A DNA stretch of 46,710 nucleotides, from the NCBI GenBank assembly GCA_964595565.1, contig CAZQQX010000013.1, positions 1-46,710 of the forward strand, in the 5' to 3' direction. Of this stretch, positions 25,240-34,356 are shown piece after piece. Positions within the stretch are counted from its first letter, which is position 1. Every line of letters starts with the position of its first letter. The notes beneath the pieces are model-generated. The model was not told the DNA's origin. It saw only the letters and a program-made list of their open reading frames with translations, and searched no databases. The DNA comes from JAQVEM01 sp964595565. GTDB taxonomy: Bacteria > Actinomycetota > Humimicrobiia > Humimicrobiales > Humimicrobiaceae. The translations under genes were made by a program, and so were the position numbers.

Positions 25240-28200
25240 ATGATTAAACGGTTTTACCGGCTTATTGATAAGAATTTTGAATATTGTTACTACATAGAAA
25301 CCTCAAAACTGATTGATAAATCACAACTAAAAAAGTTAAGGTGGCTCATTGCCGAAACCTTTGAGGCAAAAAAGTTTGGTGAGAAATCTTTTTTAACCGG
25401 TAACAAAAATCTGGTTGAGATAGGACCAAGGCTGAATTTTGAAACCGCATTCTCAACTAACGCAGTTGCTATATGTCATTCATGCGGTTTGAGAGACATT
25501 ACCCGTTTTGAGCGTTCAAGAAGATACAGGGTTTTAAAGAATACCAGACTCTTAAAATTTATTGATGAGAATCATGATAGGATGACAGAATGTGTATATC
25601 CGGGTCCCCTGGAAACATTTGGGACCGGCATCAAACCGGAGGAGGTATATATCATACCTCTTATGCAGGAAAATAAAGAAAATAAATATAAAATTGGGAG
25701 CGGTATAGGGGCAGGGATAGATGCATTAAAGAATTTTAACAAAAAAATAGGCCTGGGAATGGATGACTGGGATATAAATTTTTATTTTAACCTTTTTGTT
25801 AATAAAATAAAAAGAAATCCCACTAACGTTGAATGTTTCCAGCTGGGGCAGGCTAATAGTGAACATTCGCGTCACTGGTTTTTTAAGGGCCAGCTTATAA
25901 TTGATGGGAAAAAAATACCGGAGTCCCTGATTGAGATAATAAGAAAGCCACTTGAAGCCAATTCCTCAAATAGTCTGATAGCTTTTAAAGACAATTCAAG
26001 CTCTATTAAAGGGTTTAAGATATGGTCTATAATCCCGGAACATCCCGGGACGTGTTCACATTTTAATAAAAAAGAGTTTACCTACAATCTGATATTTACT
26101 GCCGAAACTCACAATTTTCCATGCGGGGTTGCTCCTTTCCCGGGCGCAGAAACAGGAACCGGTGGAAGGATAAGGGATGTACAGGCAACAGGAAGAGGCG
26201 GGCTTGTCATTGCGGGCACAGCGGGTTACTGTACCGGGAATTTAAATATTCCCGGTTATGCTATTCCAGGAGAAGTAACCGATTTTAATTATCCTTCAAA
26301 TCTTGCCAGGCCTCTTCAAATAATGATAGGAGAGAGCAACGGCGCATCAGATTATGGGAACAAGTTTGGCGAGCCTGTAGTTCAGGGGTTTACCAGGGCT
26401 TTCGGGCTGAGACTTCCGGACGGGCAGCGCCGTGAATGGGTAAAACCGATTATGTTTACCGGCGGTGTCGGGCAGATTGATGGTCGTCATATAAAAAAGA
26501 AAGAACCCGGCAGAGGTATGAATATCGTGCAGGTTGGCGGTCCGGCATACCGTATAGGAATAGGTGGAGGTGCCGCTTCAAGTATGGTACAGGGGGAAAA
26601 CAGGGAAGAACTTGACTTCAACGCTGTTCAGCGGGGAAATGCACAGATGGAGCAGAAGATGAATCGTGTAATCAGAGCGTGTATTGAGATGGGTGAAGAT
26701 AATCCCATTATGAGTATCCACGACCAGGGTGCAGGCGGGCCATGCAATGTTCTTACCGAGCTGGTTGAACCGACGGGTGGTAGAATTGAGATAAGGAATA
26801 TCCAGGTTGGTGATAAAACTATGTCGGTGCTTGAGATATGGGGAGCAGAATACCAGGAGCGTAATGCTTTTCTTATAGAACCCGGACGTCTGGGTGAATT
26901 TCAATCAATCTGCGGACGTGAGAAAGTTAATTGCGAGGTTCTGGGAGAGATAACAGGTAATGGTCGTATCGTGGTTCATGATAATAAGGATGATTCTATA
27001 CCCGTAAGCTTGAGCCTTAGTGAAATCTTGAGCAAGATGCCCGGGAAAAAATTTAATATTAACAGCGTATCAAAAAAGCTGGAACCACTTAATTTACCGT
27101 CTGATATTTCGGTAAGGCAGTTATTAAAACTTATATTTAAATTGCCTTCGGTCGGTTCCAAAGGTTTTTTGGTCAGGAAGGTAGACAGAAGCGTGACCGG
27201 CCTTATTGCCCGTCAGCAGTGCTGCGGTCCCCTGCAGCTTCCTGTTTCCGATGTTGCTGTAATAGCACAGAGCCATTTCGGTCTGACAGGTGCTGCCATT
27301 TCTATAGGGGAGCAGCCAATTAAATTGATGGTTGACCCTTCTGCCGGTGCTCGCATGGCAGTAGGCGAGGCACTGACCAATATGGTATGGGCACTTATAG
27401 ATGATATAAGCTGCATTAAGTGTTCTGTAAACTGGATGTGGGCGGCGAAACTGCCCGGTGAAGGTGCAAATCTTTACAGGGCTGCAGTAGCTATAAGTGA
27501 TTTGATGAAGGAAATTGGAATTGCTGCCGATGGGGGCAAAGACAGCCTTTCTATGGCAGCTCAGGTGGAAAATGAGATCGTTAAAGCCCCGGATCAGGTA
27601 GTTATTTCTGCTTATAGCTCAATGTCCGATATAACACGGGTTATAACACCGGATATAAAAAGGCCCGGTAAAAGCAAACTGATTTTTATGGACCTTGCCC
27701 CCGGGGGAAATCGCCTTGGTGGTTCGGCCCTGGCACAGATATTGGGTCAAATAGGCAATGAATCACCTGATGTAGAAGATTCTCTTCTTCTGGTAAATGC
27801 TTTTAAGGCAGTTCAGGAAATAATAGGAAAGGATTTAATTCTTGCCGGGCACGACAGGAGTGACGGCGGGCTTATAACTACTCTGGCGGAAATGATACTC
27901 TCTGGAAACTGCGGGATGAGGATAGAGGCCCCCGGGAAAGTAGAAATACTTCCATGGTTGTTTTCCGAGGAACTGGGACTGGTCTTTGAATATCTGCCTG
28001 AAGATGAAGCTAAAATTATCGGTATTTTAAATAGATATGGCATTACCTTTACGGTTCTGGGTTATACACAGAAAAAGAAAAAATTTCTTATTTATCAGAA
28101 TAAAAAAATTGAGATAGATATTAATACACACACACTTCTGGACTGGTGGGAGTCAACAAGTGACCGGCTTGAAAGTTCTCAAATGAATTCAGAACTGGCA

Positions 28201-29097
28201 GAGGTTCAGAAACGCTCTCACAGAAGGTCTGGCCCGTCTTATAAATTATCATTCAAACCATGTGACACCCCGCCGGAATTTTTAAACAGGAAAGATAAAC
28301 CAAAAGTGGCCATAATAAGGGAAGAAGGCAGTAATGGTGATAGGGAAATGACCTCAGCTTTTTTTGCTGCCGGTTTTGAGCCATGGGATGTTACTATGAC
28401 TGATCTGTCTGATGGCAGGACAAACCTGAATAAATTTAAGGGTGTTGTATTTGTTGGAGGATTTTCTTATGCAGATGTTCTGGACAGTGCCAGGGGATGG
28501 GCGGGCATTATTAGGTTCAGCGCTGAGCTAAAAAAAATGTTTGATGAGTTCTACAGCAGAGAAGATACTTTCTCTCTGGGAGTTTGTAACGGGTGCCAGC
28601 TAATGACTCTTCTGGGGTGGGTACCCTGGAAGGGTATTTCCGAGGAAAAGCAGCCCAGGTTTATCAGTAATCCTTCCGGGAGATTTGAATCCAGGTGGGT
28701 GACCGTTAAAATCAGAAAAAGCCCCTCTATTATGTTAAAAGGCATGGAAGACTCAATTCTGGGTATCTGGGTTGCACACAGAGAAGGCCATCTTTATTGC
28801 CCTGATTCCGGAATTTTATCAGAGGTATGTAAAAAGAATCTGGCTCCTATAATTTTTGTAGATGATTCGGGTAAACCTGCAGGGGAGTATCCTTATAATC
28901 CCAACGGCTCCCCGTCAGGTATTACTGCCTTAATTTCACCTGACGGGAGACACCTTGCTATGATGCCCCATCCTGAAAGAGCTTTTTTAATGTGGCAGTG
29001 GCCATGGATGCCTGAAAACTGGAAATCAGGCCTCAAAGCTTCCCCATGGCTGAAAATGTTCCAGAATGCGAGGGAGTGGTGTGAAAAAAATAGCTGA
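25240..29097 (+). CDS. purL: Phosphoribosylformylglycinamidine synthase PurL, large one-chain type
   Basis: This enzyme converts FGAR to FGAM with glutamine and ATP. At 1285 residues it is the large form with a PurS-like N-terminus (about 1-110), two AIR-synthase-like halves (ETHNFPCGVAPF near 288, then DGGKDSLS and SDGGL later) and a C-terminal glutaminase with the nucleophile C1116 in GVCNGCQ and H1244/E1246 in HPE. Monoderm bacteria usually use three separate genes (purS, purQ, purL); this form is typical of Proteobacteria, Bacteroidetes and eukaryotes, so its presence is notable. AAGGA precedes the ATG. Confidence 0.96.
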   Translation: MIKRFYRLIDKNFEYCYYIETSKLIDKSQLKKLRWLIAETFEAKKFGEKSFLTGNKNLVEIGPRLNFETAFSTNAVAICHSCGLRDITRFERSRRYRVLKNTRLLKFIDENHDRMTECVYPGPLETFGTGIKPEEVYIIPLMQENKENKYKIGSGIGAGIDALKNFNKKIGLGMDDWDINFYFNLFVNKIKRNPTNVECFQLGQANSEHSRHWFFKGQLIIDGKKIPESLIEIIRKPLEANSSNSLIAFKDNSSSIKGFKIWSIIPEHPGTCSHFNKKEFTYNLIFTAETHNFPCGVAPFPGAETGTGGRIRDVQATGRGGLVIAGTAGYCTGNLNIPGYAIPGEVTDFNYPSNLARPLQIMIGESNGASDYGNKFGEPVVQGFTRAFGLRLPDGQRREWVKPIMFTGGVGQIDGRHIKKKEPGRGMNIVQVGGPAYRIGIGGGAASSMVQGENREELDFNAVQRGNAQMEQKMNRVIRACIEMGEDNPIMSIHDQGAGGPCNVLTELVEPTGGRIEIRNIQVGDKTMSVLEIWGAEYQERNAFLIEPGRLGEFQSICGREKVNCEVLGEITGNGRIVVHDNKDDSIPVSLSLSEILSKMPGKKFNINSVSKKLEPLNLPSDISVRQLLKLIFKLPSVGSKGFLVRKVDRSVTGLIARQQCCGPLQLPVSDVAVIAQSHFGLTGAAISIGEQPIKLMVDPSAGARMAVGEALTNMVWALIDDISCIKCSVNWMWAAKLPGEGANLYRAAVAISDLMKEIGIAADGGKDSLSMAAQVENEIVKAPDQVVISAYSSMSDITRVITPDIKRPGKSKLIFMDLAPGGNRLGGSALAQILGQIGNESPDVEDSLLLVNAFKAVQEIIGKDLILAGHDRSDGGLITTLAEMILSGNCGMRIEAPGKVEILPWLFSEELGLVFEYLPEDEAKIIGILNRYGITFTVLGYTQKKKKFLIYQNKKIEIDINTHTLLDWWESTSDRLESSQMNSELAEVQKRSHRRSGPSYKLSFKPCDTPPEFLNRKDKPKVAIIREEGSNGDREMTSAFFAAGFEPWDVTMTDLSDGRTNLNKFKGVVFVGGFSYADVLDSARGWAGIIRFSAELKKMFDEFYSREDTFSLGVCNGCQLMTLLGWVPWKGISEEKQPRFISNPSGRFESRWVTVKIRKSPSIMLKGMEDSILGIWVAHREGHLYCPDSGILSEVCKKNLAPIIFVDDSGKPAGEYPYNPNGSPSGITALISPDGRHLAMMPHPERAFLMWQWPWMPENWKSGLKASPWLKMFQNAREWCEKNS

Positions 29098-29135
29098 TTT
29101 TGCTTTAAATACTGTATTTATTTTAAAACTTTATT

Positions 29136-29144
29136 TGTTATAAT
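29136..29144 (+). promoter_or_regulatory. Extended -10 promoter ahead of purF
   Basis: TGTTATAAT matches TG-N-TATAAT exactly. A start near 29151 would give an untranslated leader of about 135 bases before purF. No -35 and no recognised purine riboswitch core were seen in it. Confidence 0.4.
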
Positions 29145-29287
29145 AACTCTGGTTATCCGGTTGGCAAAAGAATTTTTAAGAATATTTTATGAATAATTAA
29201 GTAAACATATGGAATAAAAAATCATATAATGAAGCTGGTAGATATAATAAAGGGATTTTAAATAAAAAAACTATAAATTACTAAATA

Positions 29288-30724
29288 ATGAATATTATGT
29301 TGGATAGAAAGCTTAATGAAAGTTGTGGAATATTTGGTATTTATGCACCGGGCAGGAAAGTTACAGAAATCATTTTTTATGGTCTCCAGGCACTGCAGCA
29401 CAGGGGTCAGGAAAGTGCCGGGATTGCTGTATCTGATGGAGAAAATATTTTAATATTTAAAGATCTGGGACTGGTCACACAGGTATTCAATGAGCAGAAT
29501 ATAGCTCCTCTACAGGGATATATAGGCATAGGTCACACCCGTTATTCTACCAGAGGCATGAATATATGGGAAAATTCACAGCCGCTGTACAGGATGTTTA
29601 AAAATGAAAGTTTTGCCATGGCGCATAATGGCAATTTGATAAATGCAAGTGAAATAAGAAAAGAGCAGATAAAAAATGGCATCAGATTCGAAACTACAAC
29701 AGACACGGAAGTCATAGCTTCGCTGATAGAAAGCTCTGAAAGAGAAAATATTGAAGATGCAATTAAAGATTCCGTAAACAGAATAAAGGGCTCTTATTCG
29801 CTTCTTATATTAACCAGGGATAAAATTTTTGGTATAAGAGATCCACATGGCTTCAGGCCCATGGTGCTGGGCAAACTGGGCGATGACTATATAATAGCTT
29901 CAGAGACCTGTGCCCTTGATATAGTTGACGCAGAATTTGTGAGAGATATTGACCCCGGTGAGACCGTTATACTGGATAAAGACGGAATGCGGTCGCAGAT
30001 GATGCTGCCCGTAGATAGGGTCTCAATGTGTGTTTTTGAACTTATTTATTTTGCCAGACCTGATAGTTATATAAATAATAAGAATGTGTTTGCGGTAAGG
30101 CACAGATTGGGACAGGAGCTGGCAAAGGAATCTCCTGCTGATGCTGACATGGTAATTTCTGTACCTGATTCGGGCACACCTGCCGCAATCGGGTACTCGG
30201 CGGAATCAAAGATACCCTATGCGGAAGGTTTTATTAAAAATAGATATGTGGGTAGAACTTTTATTCAACCAAAACAAAAAACAAGGGAAATAAGTGTTAA
30301 GCTCAAGTTAAATCCCTTAAGGGATATTATAAAAGGTAAAAGGCTGGTAGTGGTTGATGATTCTATAGTTAGAGGAACAACATCAAAAAAAATAATTCAG
30401 ATGTTGTACAATGCTGGTGCAAGAGAAGTGCATATGAGAATTACATGTCCGCCACTTCTTTATCCATGCTACTATGGTGTTGATATGGCAACGGAAAAGG
30501 AATTCATTGCCAATCATAAGTCACTGGAGGATATAAGAAAGTTCCTGAATGTTGATAGTTTGAAGTATCTGAGTTTAGATGGTCTGATAAAAGCAATTGG
30601 TGAATCAAAGGAAAAATTCTGTTTCGCATGTTTTAATGGCGAATATCCTGTTCCTATCCCTGGGAATATGAAGTCTGGTAAATATTCGATAGATGAAGAG
30701 GAGAGAATATCTTCTAATGCCTGA
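29288..30724 (+). CDS. purF: Amidophosphoribosyltransferase PurF, iron-sulfur type
   Basis: PurF makes phosphoribosylamine from PRPP and glutamine, the first committed step. The class II glutaminase begins at Cys13 in ESCGIFG, with a propeptide of 12 residues (or 9 from the next ATG) to be cleaved. The PRPP loop is VVVDDSIVRGTT near 355. Cysteines in MCVFELIYF, CPPLLYPC and FCFACFNGE match the Fe-S ligands of the Bacillus-type enzyme. There is no clear ribosome binding site before ATG 29288 or 29297. The end overlaps purM by 8 bases. Confidence 0.95.
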   Translation: MNIMLDRKLNESCGIFGIYAPGRKVTEIIFYGLQALQHRGQESAGIAVSDGENILIFKDLGLVTQVFNEQNIAPLQGYIGIGHTRYSTRGMNIWENSQPLYRMFKNESFAMAHNGNLINASEIRKEQIKNGIRFETTTDTEVIASLIESSERENIEDAIKDSVNRIKGSYSLLILTRDKIFGIRDPHGFRPMVLGKLGDDYIIASETCALDIVDAEFVRDIDPGETVILDKDGMRSQMMLPVDRVSMCVFELIYFARPDSYINNKNVFAVRHRLGQELAKESPADADMVISVPDSGTPAAIGYSAESKIPYAEGFIKNRYVGRTFIQPKQKTREISVKLKLNPLRDIIKGKRLVVVDDSIVRGTTSKKIIQMLYNAGAREVHMRITCPPLLYPCYYGVDMATEKEFIANHKSLEDIRKFLNVDSLKYLSLDGLIKAIGESKEKFCFACFNGEYPVPIPGNMKSGKYSIDEEERISSNA

Positions 30725-31784
30725 GGGAAGAAAGATAAGAAATAGAAAAAAATATTCATATAAATCTTCGGGTGTAAACATAGATAAAGCCTCAGATGTA
30801 CTGGGCCAACTTAAAAAAACAATAGTTTCAACATTTTCAGATAAGGTGCTTGGTGACCTTTCCTCCTTTTCGGGTCTTTACCGGCTTGATTTAAAACAGT
30901 ATAAAGATCCGGTTCTTACCTCTTCTACCGATGGTGTGGGAACTAAAATCCTGCTTGCAAAAAAATTAAATAATTATAGAGATATAGGTCAGGATGCTGT
31001 GGCAATGTGTATAAATGATATAATTTGCTGTGGGGCAAAACCCCTATTTTTTCTGGACTATATATCCTGCGGGAAGGTTAACCGGGAGAAAATAAAAGCC
31101 ATAATCGAATCTATCTCGAGAAGTTGCAGTTACTGTGATACGGTTCTTATCGGCGGAGAGATTGCAGAGCATCCCGGTATGAGTGCAGAAGATGATATTG
31201 ATATTGCCGGCTTCGCTGTGGGAATTATTGAAAAAGATTCTATTATTAACCCCTCTCTGGTAAAAGAGGGTGACATAATAGCCGGTATATCTTCTTCAGG
31301 TATTCACAGCAACGGGTTTTCTCTTGTAAGAAAATTGATTGATGAAAGGAAAGTTGACACCGATAAAAAATATAGCTGGACCGGGGATATGCCACTCGGT
31401 AATTATCTTTTAACCCCTACTAAATTATATTATAGGCCGATTAGTGAAATAATGAAAAATAAGGTCGGGCTCCATGGAATTGCACACATAACCGGTGGTG
31501 GATTTTATGGAAACATAAATAGAATAATACCTGATAATATGGATGCTTTTATAAAAAAAGGTAGCTGGGAGATTCCGGAGGTTTTCAATTTTTTACAGGA
31601 ACTCGGAAATATTGATGAAAAGGAAATGTTCGGGGTATTTAATATGGGCATTGGTATGGTTGTAGTTATTTCCCCGCAGCAATTTGAAAAAGTCAGGAGT
31701 ATCGGCGGGGAGATGGGGGATAAAATTTACAATATAGGCACCGTTATAAAAGGAAATGGAAATGTAATAATAGAGAAAGGTTAG
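30717..31784 (+). CDS. purM: Phosphoribosylformylglycinamidine cyclo-ligase PurM
   Basis: PurM closes the imidazole ring, FGAM to AIR. The 355-residue protein has TDGVGTK near 70, GGEIAEHPGM near 142 and SSGIHSNGFSLVRKL near 194, all AIR-synthase motifs. ATG 30717 is chosen since GAGGAGA lies upstream; a 24-base longer start at 30693 has none. It overlaps purF. Confidence 0.94.
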   Translation: MPEGRKIRNRKKYSYKSSGVNIDKASDVLGQLKKTIVSTFSDKVLGDLSSFSGLYRLDLKQYKDPVLTSSTDGVGTKILLAKKLNNYRDIGQDAVAMCINDIICCGAKPLFFLDYISCGKVNREKIKAIIESISRSCSYCDTVLIGGEIAEHPGMSAEDDIDIAGFAVGIIEKDSIINPSLVKEGDIIAGISSSGIHSNGFSLVRKLIDERKVDTDKKYSWTGDMPLGNYLLTPTKLYYRPISEIMKNKVGLHGIAHITGGGFYGNINRIIPDNMDAFIKKGSWEIPEVFNFLQELGNIDEKEMFGVFNMGIGMVVVISPQQFEKVRSIGGEMGDKIYNIGTVIKGNGNVIIEKG

Positions 31785-31790
31785 AAACAA

Positions 31791-32414
31791 ATGAGAAAAA
31801 AAATAGCAGTGTTTGCTTCTGGATTTGGTTCAAACCTCCAGGCTCTAATTGATTATAATATCAGGAATGATTTAAATGGTGATATAATTCTGGTATTTTC
31901 TAACAATAAAGATGCCTATGCCCTGAGCAGGGCAAAAAAAAATAAAATTAAATCAGTTTTTATGGATCCTGCTAAATATAGCAGCAGGAAACAATATGAT
32001 AAAAGAATTCTGGAGCTTCTGGAGGAAGAAAAAGTAGATTTGGTGGTTCTGGCGGGATATATGTTTGTGTTGAGTGGTGAATTTGTTAGTAAATATAAAA
32101 ACAAAATTTTAAATATTCATCCTGCTCTTCTTCCTTCTTTTAAAGGTGCACATGGCATAAGAGATGCTTTTGATTATGGAGTGAAAGTAACCGGGGTAAC
32201 AGTTCATTTTGTTGATGAAGGTCTTGACAGCGGTCCAATAATACTTCAAAAGTCAATAGATTTAAAACAGAATTATAGTTTAGAGGAACTTGAAGAAAGT
32301 ATACATAAAGTGGAACATGAAATTTATCCGCTGGCAGTTAAATGCTTCTGTGAGGATAAACTGAAATTAGATGGTAGGAAGGTAAAAATTTTAAATAAAA
32401 TAAATGCTGGATAA
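31791..32414 (+). CDS. purN: Phosphoribosylglycinamide formyltransferase PurN
   Basis: PurN formylates GAR using 10-formyltetrahydrofolate. The 207-residue protein has ASGFGSNLQALID at the N-terminus, NIHPALLPSFKGAHG (near 105) and DEGLDSGPII, with the catalytic Asn-His-Asp set of the family. It begins 6 bases after purM and ends 9 bases before purH. Confidence 0.94.
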   Translation: MRKKIAVFASGFGSNLQALIDYNIRNDLNGDIILVFSNNKDAYALSRAKKNKIKSVFMDPAKYSSRKQYDKRILELLEEEKVDLVVLAGYMFVLSGEFVSKYKNKILNIHPALLPSFKGAHGIRDAFDYGVKVTGVTVHFVDEGLDSGPIILQKSIDLKQNYSLEELEESIHKVEHEIYPLAVKCFCEDKLKLDGRKVKILNKINAG

Positions 32415-32423
32415 GGAGAGAAA

Positions 32424-34100
32424 ATGAATATAAAAATAAACAGGGCTTTAATTAGTGTCTCTAATAAGGAGGGCATAGTTGATTTTGCAGAAGTGCTGCA
32501 GGGAGCAGGAGTGGAGATTATCTCAACTGGAGGAACTTTCAGGAAGTTAGAGGAAGGAGGAATAGCAGTAAAAAAAGTAGAGGAATTTACAGGTTTTCCC
32601 GAGATGTTAAACGGGAGGGTAAAAACTCTGCACCCTTACATTCACGGGGGGATACTGGCTGACCGGAGCAATGAGAAACATATGAGTGAAATTTCATCCT
32701 CAGGGATCAAGCTAATAGATATGGTGGTGGTGAATTTATATCCTTTTAAAGAAACTATTTCAAAAGCGGATGTTACCATGGAAGAGGCTATTGAAAATAT
32801 TGATATTGGTGGGCCCACCATGATTAGAAGTGCTGCCAAAAACTATAAGGGAGTTGCGGTAGTGGTTGACCCCGAAGATTACAAAAAAATTGCAGAAGAA
32901 TTGACAGAAAGCAATGGATATCTCAGTACGGATACCCTTTTCAGGTTATCGGTTAAGGCATTCCAGCATACATGTGAATATGATAGTGTAATTTTTAACT
33001 ACCTCAAAAATAAAATTGGTAGTTTTGGTGAGTCGTCGGTATCGGTAAGAGATTATCTTGATATAAAAGAGCAGGGTTTGACAGAAAAAAATGGAGATGA
33101 TTTAAGAAACAGTGACGGTAGTTTTAAAGATAATTTAAATTTAAATCTGGTTAAAATCCAGAATTTAAGATACGGCGAGAACCCTCACCAGAGAGCTTCT
33201 TATTATAAATGTGCAAATGCAGGTACGGATAATTTTGCCGGTGCCAGACAGCTTCAGGGTAAGGAATTATCATTTAACAATATCCTGGATGGGGATTCAG
33301 CATTCAGTATTGTAAAAGAATTTTCTCCTATATGTGTTGCTGTTATAAAACATACTAATCCATGTGGGGCCGCAATCGGAATTTCTGTAGAAGAAGCTTA
33401 CAGGAAAGCATATCAATGTGACCCTGTTTCTGCTTTTGGAAGTGTGGTCGCATGCAACGTTAAGTGGACAGAAGAAGCTTCAAAGTTTATGCTTGATAAA
33501 TATGTGGAAGTGCTTATTGCTCCTGATTATGATAAAGCAGCACTGGAAATTTTATCCGAGAAAAAGAATTTGAGAATGCTTAAAGTAAACCATGATTTAA
33601 AAAAATACCTGGACATCTTGAGTTCTGAGGACTTCAAACTGGAGAAGGTTAATATTAAGAGTATTGATGGCGGGGTGCTTTTGCAGGACCTGAATGAAGG
33701 TGTGGATAGAAAAGAAGATATGAAAGTGGTCACTGATATAGAGCCTGACGACAGTCAGTGGGATGATCTTTTATTCGGATGGCAGATAGTAAAGAATGTA
33801 AAATCAAATGCTATAGTTCTGGCTCTGAATAATAGTACCGTTGGAGTAGGCGCCGGCCAGATGAGCAGGATTGATTCAGCTGAAATAGCAATAAAAAAAT
33901 CAAATGGAAAATGCAGGGGCTCGGTTTTGGCATCGGATGCTTTTTTCCCATTTGAAGATACAATAGAGCTTGCTGCTAAAAATGGAATTAAAGCTGTTAT
34001 CCAGCCGGGTGGTTCAATAAGGGATAAAGAAGTTATAGAAAGCTGTAATAGAAATCATATTCCCATGGTTTTTACTGGGAGAAGACACTTTAAACATTAG
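32424..34100 (+). CDS. purH: Bifunctional AICAR transformylase/IMP cyclohydrolase PurH
   Basis: PurH performs the last two steps to IMP. The N-terminal cyclohydrolase (about 1-200) has KTLHPYIHGG near 69 and NIDIGGPTMIRSAAKN near 124. The transformylase has RYGENPHQ near 252 and KHTNPCGAAIG near 309, and ends at GRRHFKH. At 558 residues it is about 40 longer than usual, with extra sequence near 205-240 at the domain junction. AAGGAGAG precedes the ATG. It is the last gene of the cluster. Confidence 0.95.
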   Translation: MNIKINRALISVSNKEGIVDFAEVLQGAGVEIISTGGTFRKLEEGGIAVKKVEEFTGFPEMLNGRVKTLHPYIHGGILADRSNEKHMSEISSSGIKLIDMVVVNLYPFKETISKADVTMEEAIENIDIGGPTMIRSAAKNYKGVAVVVDPEDYKKIAEELTESNGYLSTDTLFRLSVKAFQHTCEYDSVIFNYLKNKIGSFGESSVSVRDYLDIKEQGLTEKNGDDLRNSDGSFKDNLNLNLVKIQNLRYGENPHQRASYYKCANAGTDNFAGARQLQGKELSFNNILDGDSAFSIVKEFSPICVAVIKHTNPCGAAIGISVEEAYRKAYQCDPVSAFGSVVACNVKWTEEASKFMLDKYVEVLIAPDYDKAALEILSEKKNLRMLKVNHDLKKYLDILSSEDFKLEKVNIKSIDGGVLLQDLNEGVDRKEDMKVVTDIEPDDSQWDDLLFGWQIVKNVKSNAIVLALNNSTVGVGAGQMSRIDSAEIAIKKSNGKCRGSVLASDAFFPFEDTIELAAKNGIKAVIQPGGSIRDKEVIESCNRNHIPMVFTGRRHFKH

Positions 34101-34306
34101 TCAGTCAAAATTTATAAAATATTTTATCTCCGGATAGTTTGAGAAATGTGGGATTACATTATTTACGGATGTAATTTATGGAAAGTGGGAACTATTGTTT
34201 CTGGTAAATGGTGCAGAGTATGCCCATTATTATTCTGGAGATAACCGGATAATTTTTGAATAGAAAAATATAAAAAAGGTTTATTTAAAAATAGATAGAC
34301 GCCTGA

Positions 34307-34347
34307 AAAACCCTCCTGTGAAATAAATTACTCCACAGGAGGGTTTT
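34307..34347. terminator. Bidirectional terminator between purH and lon
   Basis: AAAACCCTCCTGTG (34307-34320) pairs perfectly with its reverse complement (34334-34347) around a 13-base loop, with A-runs and T-runs on either side. It serves both convergent genes. The preceding 200 bases (34101-34306) hold nothing else recognised. Confidence 0.9.
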
Positions 34348-34356
34348 AAAAATAAT

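Noticed and set aside
25240..29097. Several reading frames of 60-110 codons on the strand opposite purL
   Set aside because: They lie wholly inside a clear large PurL, have no domains or ribosome binding sites and follow from its codon pattern.
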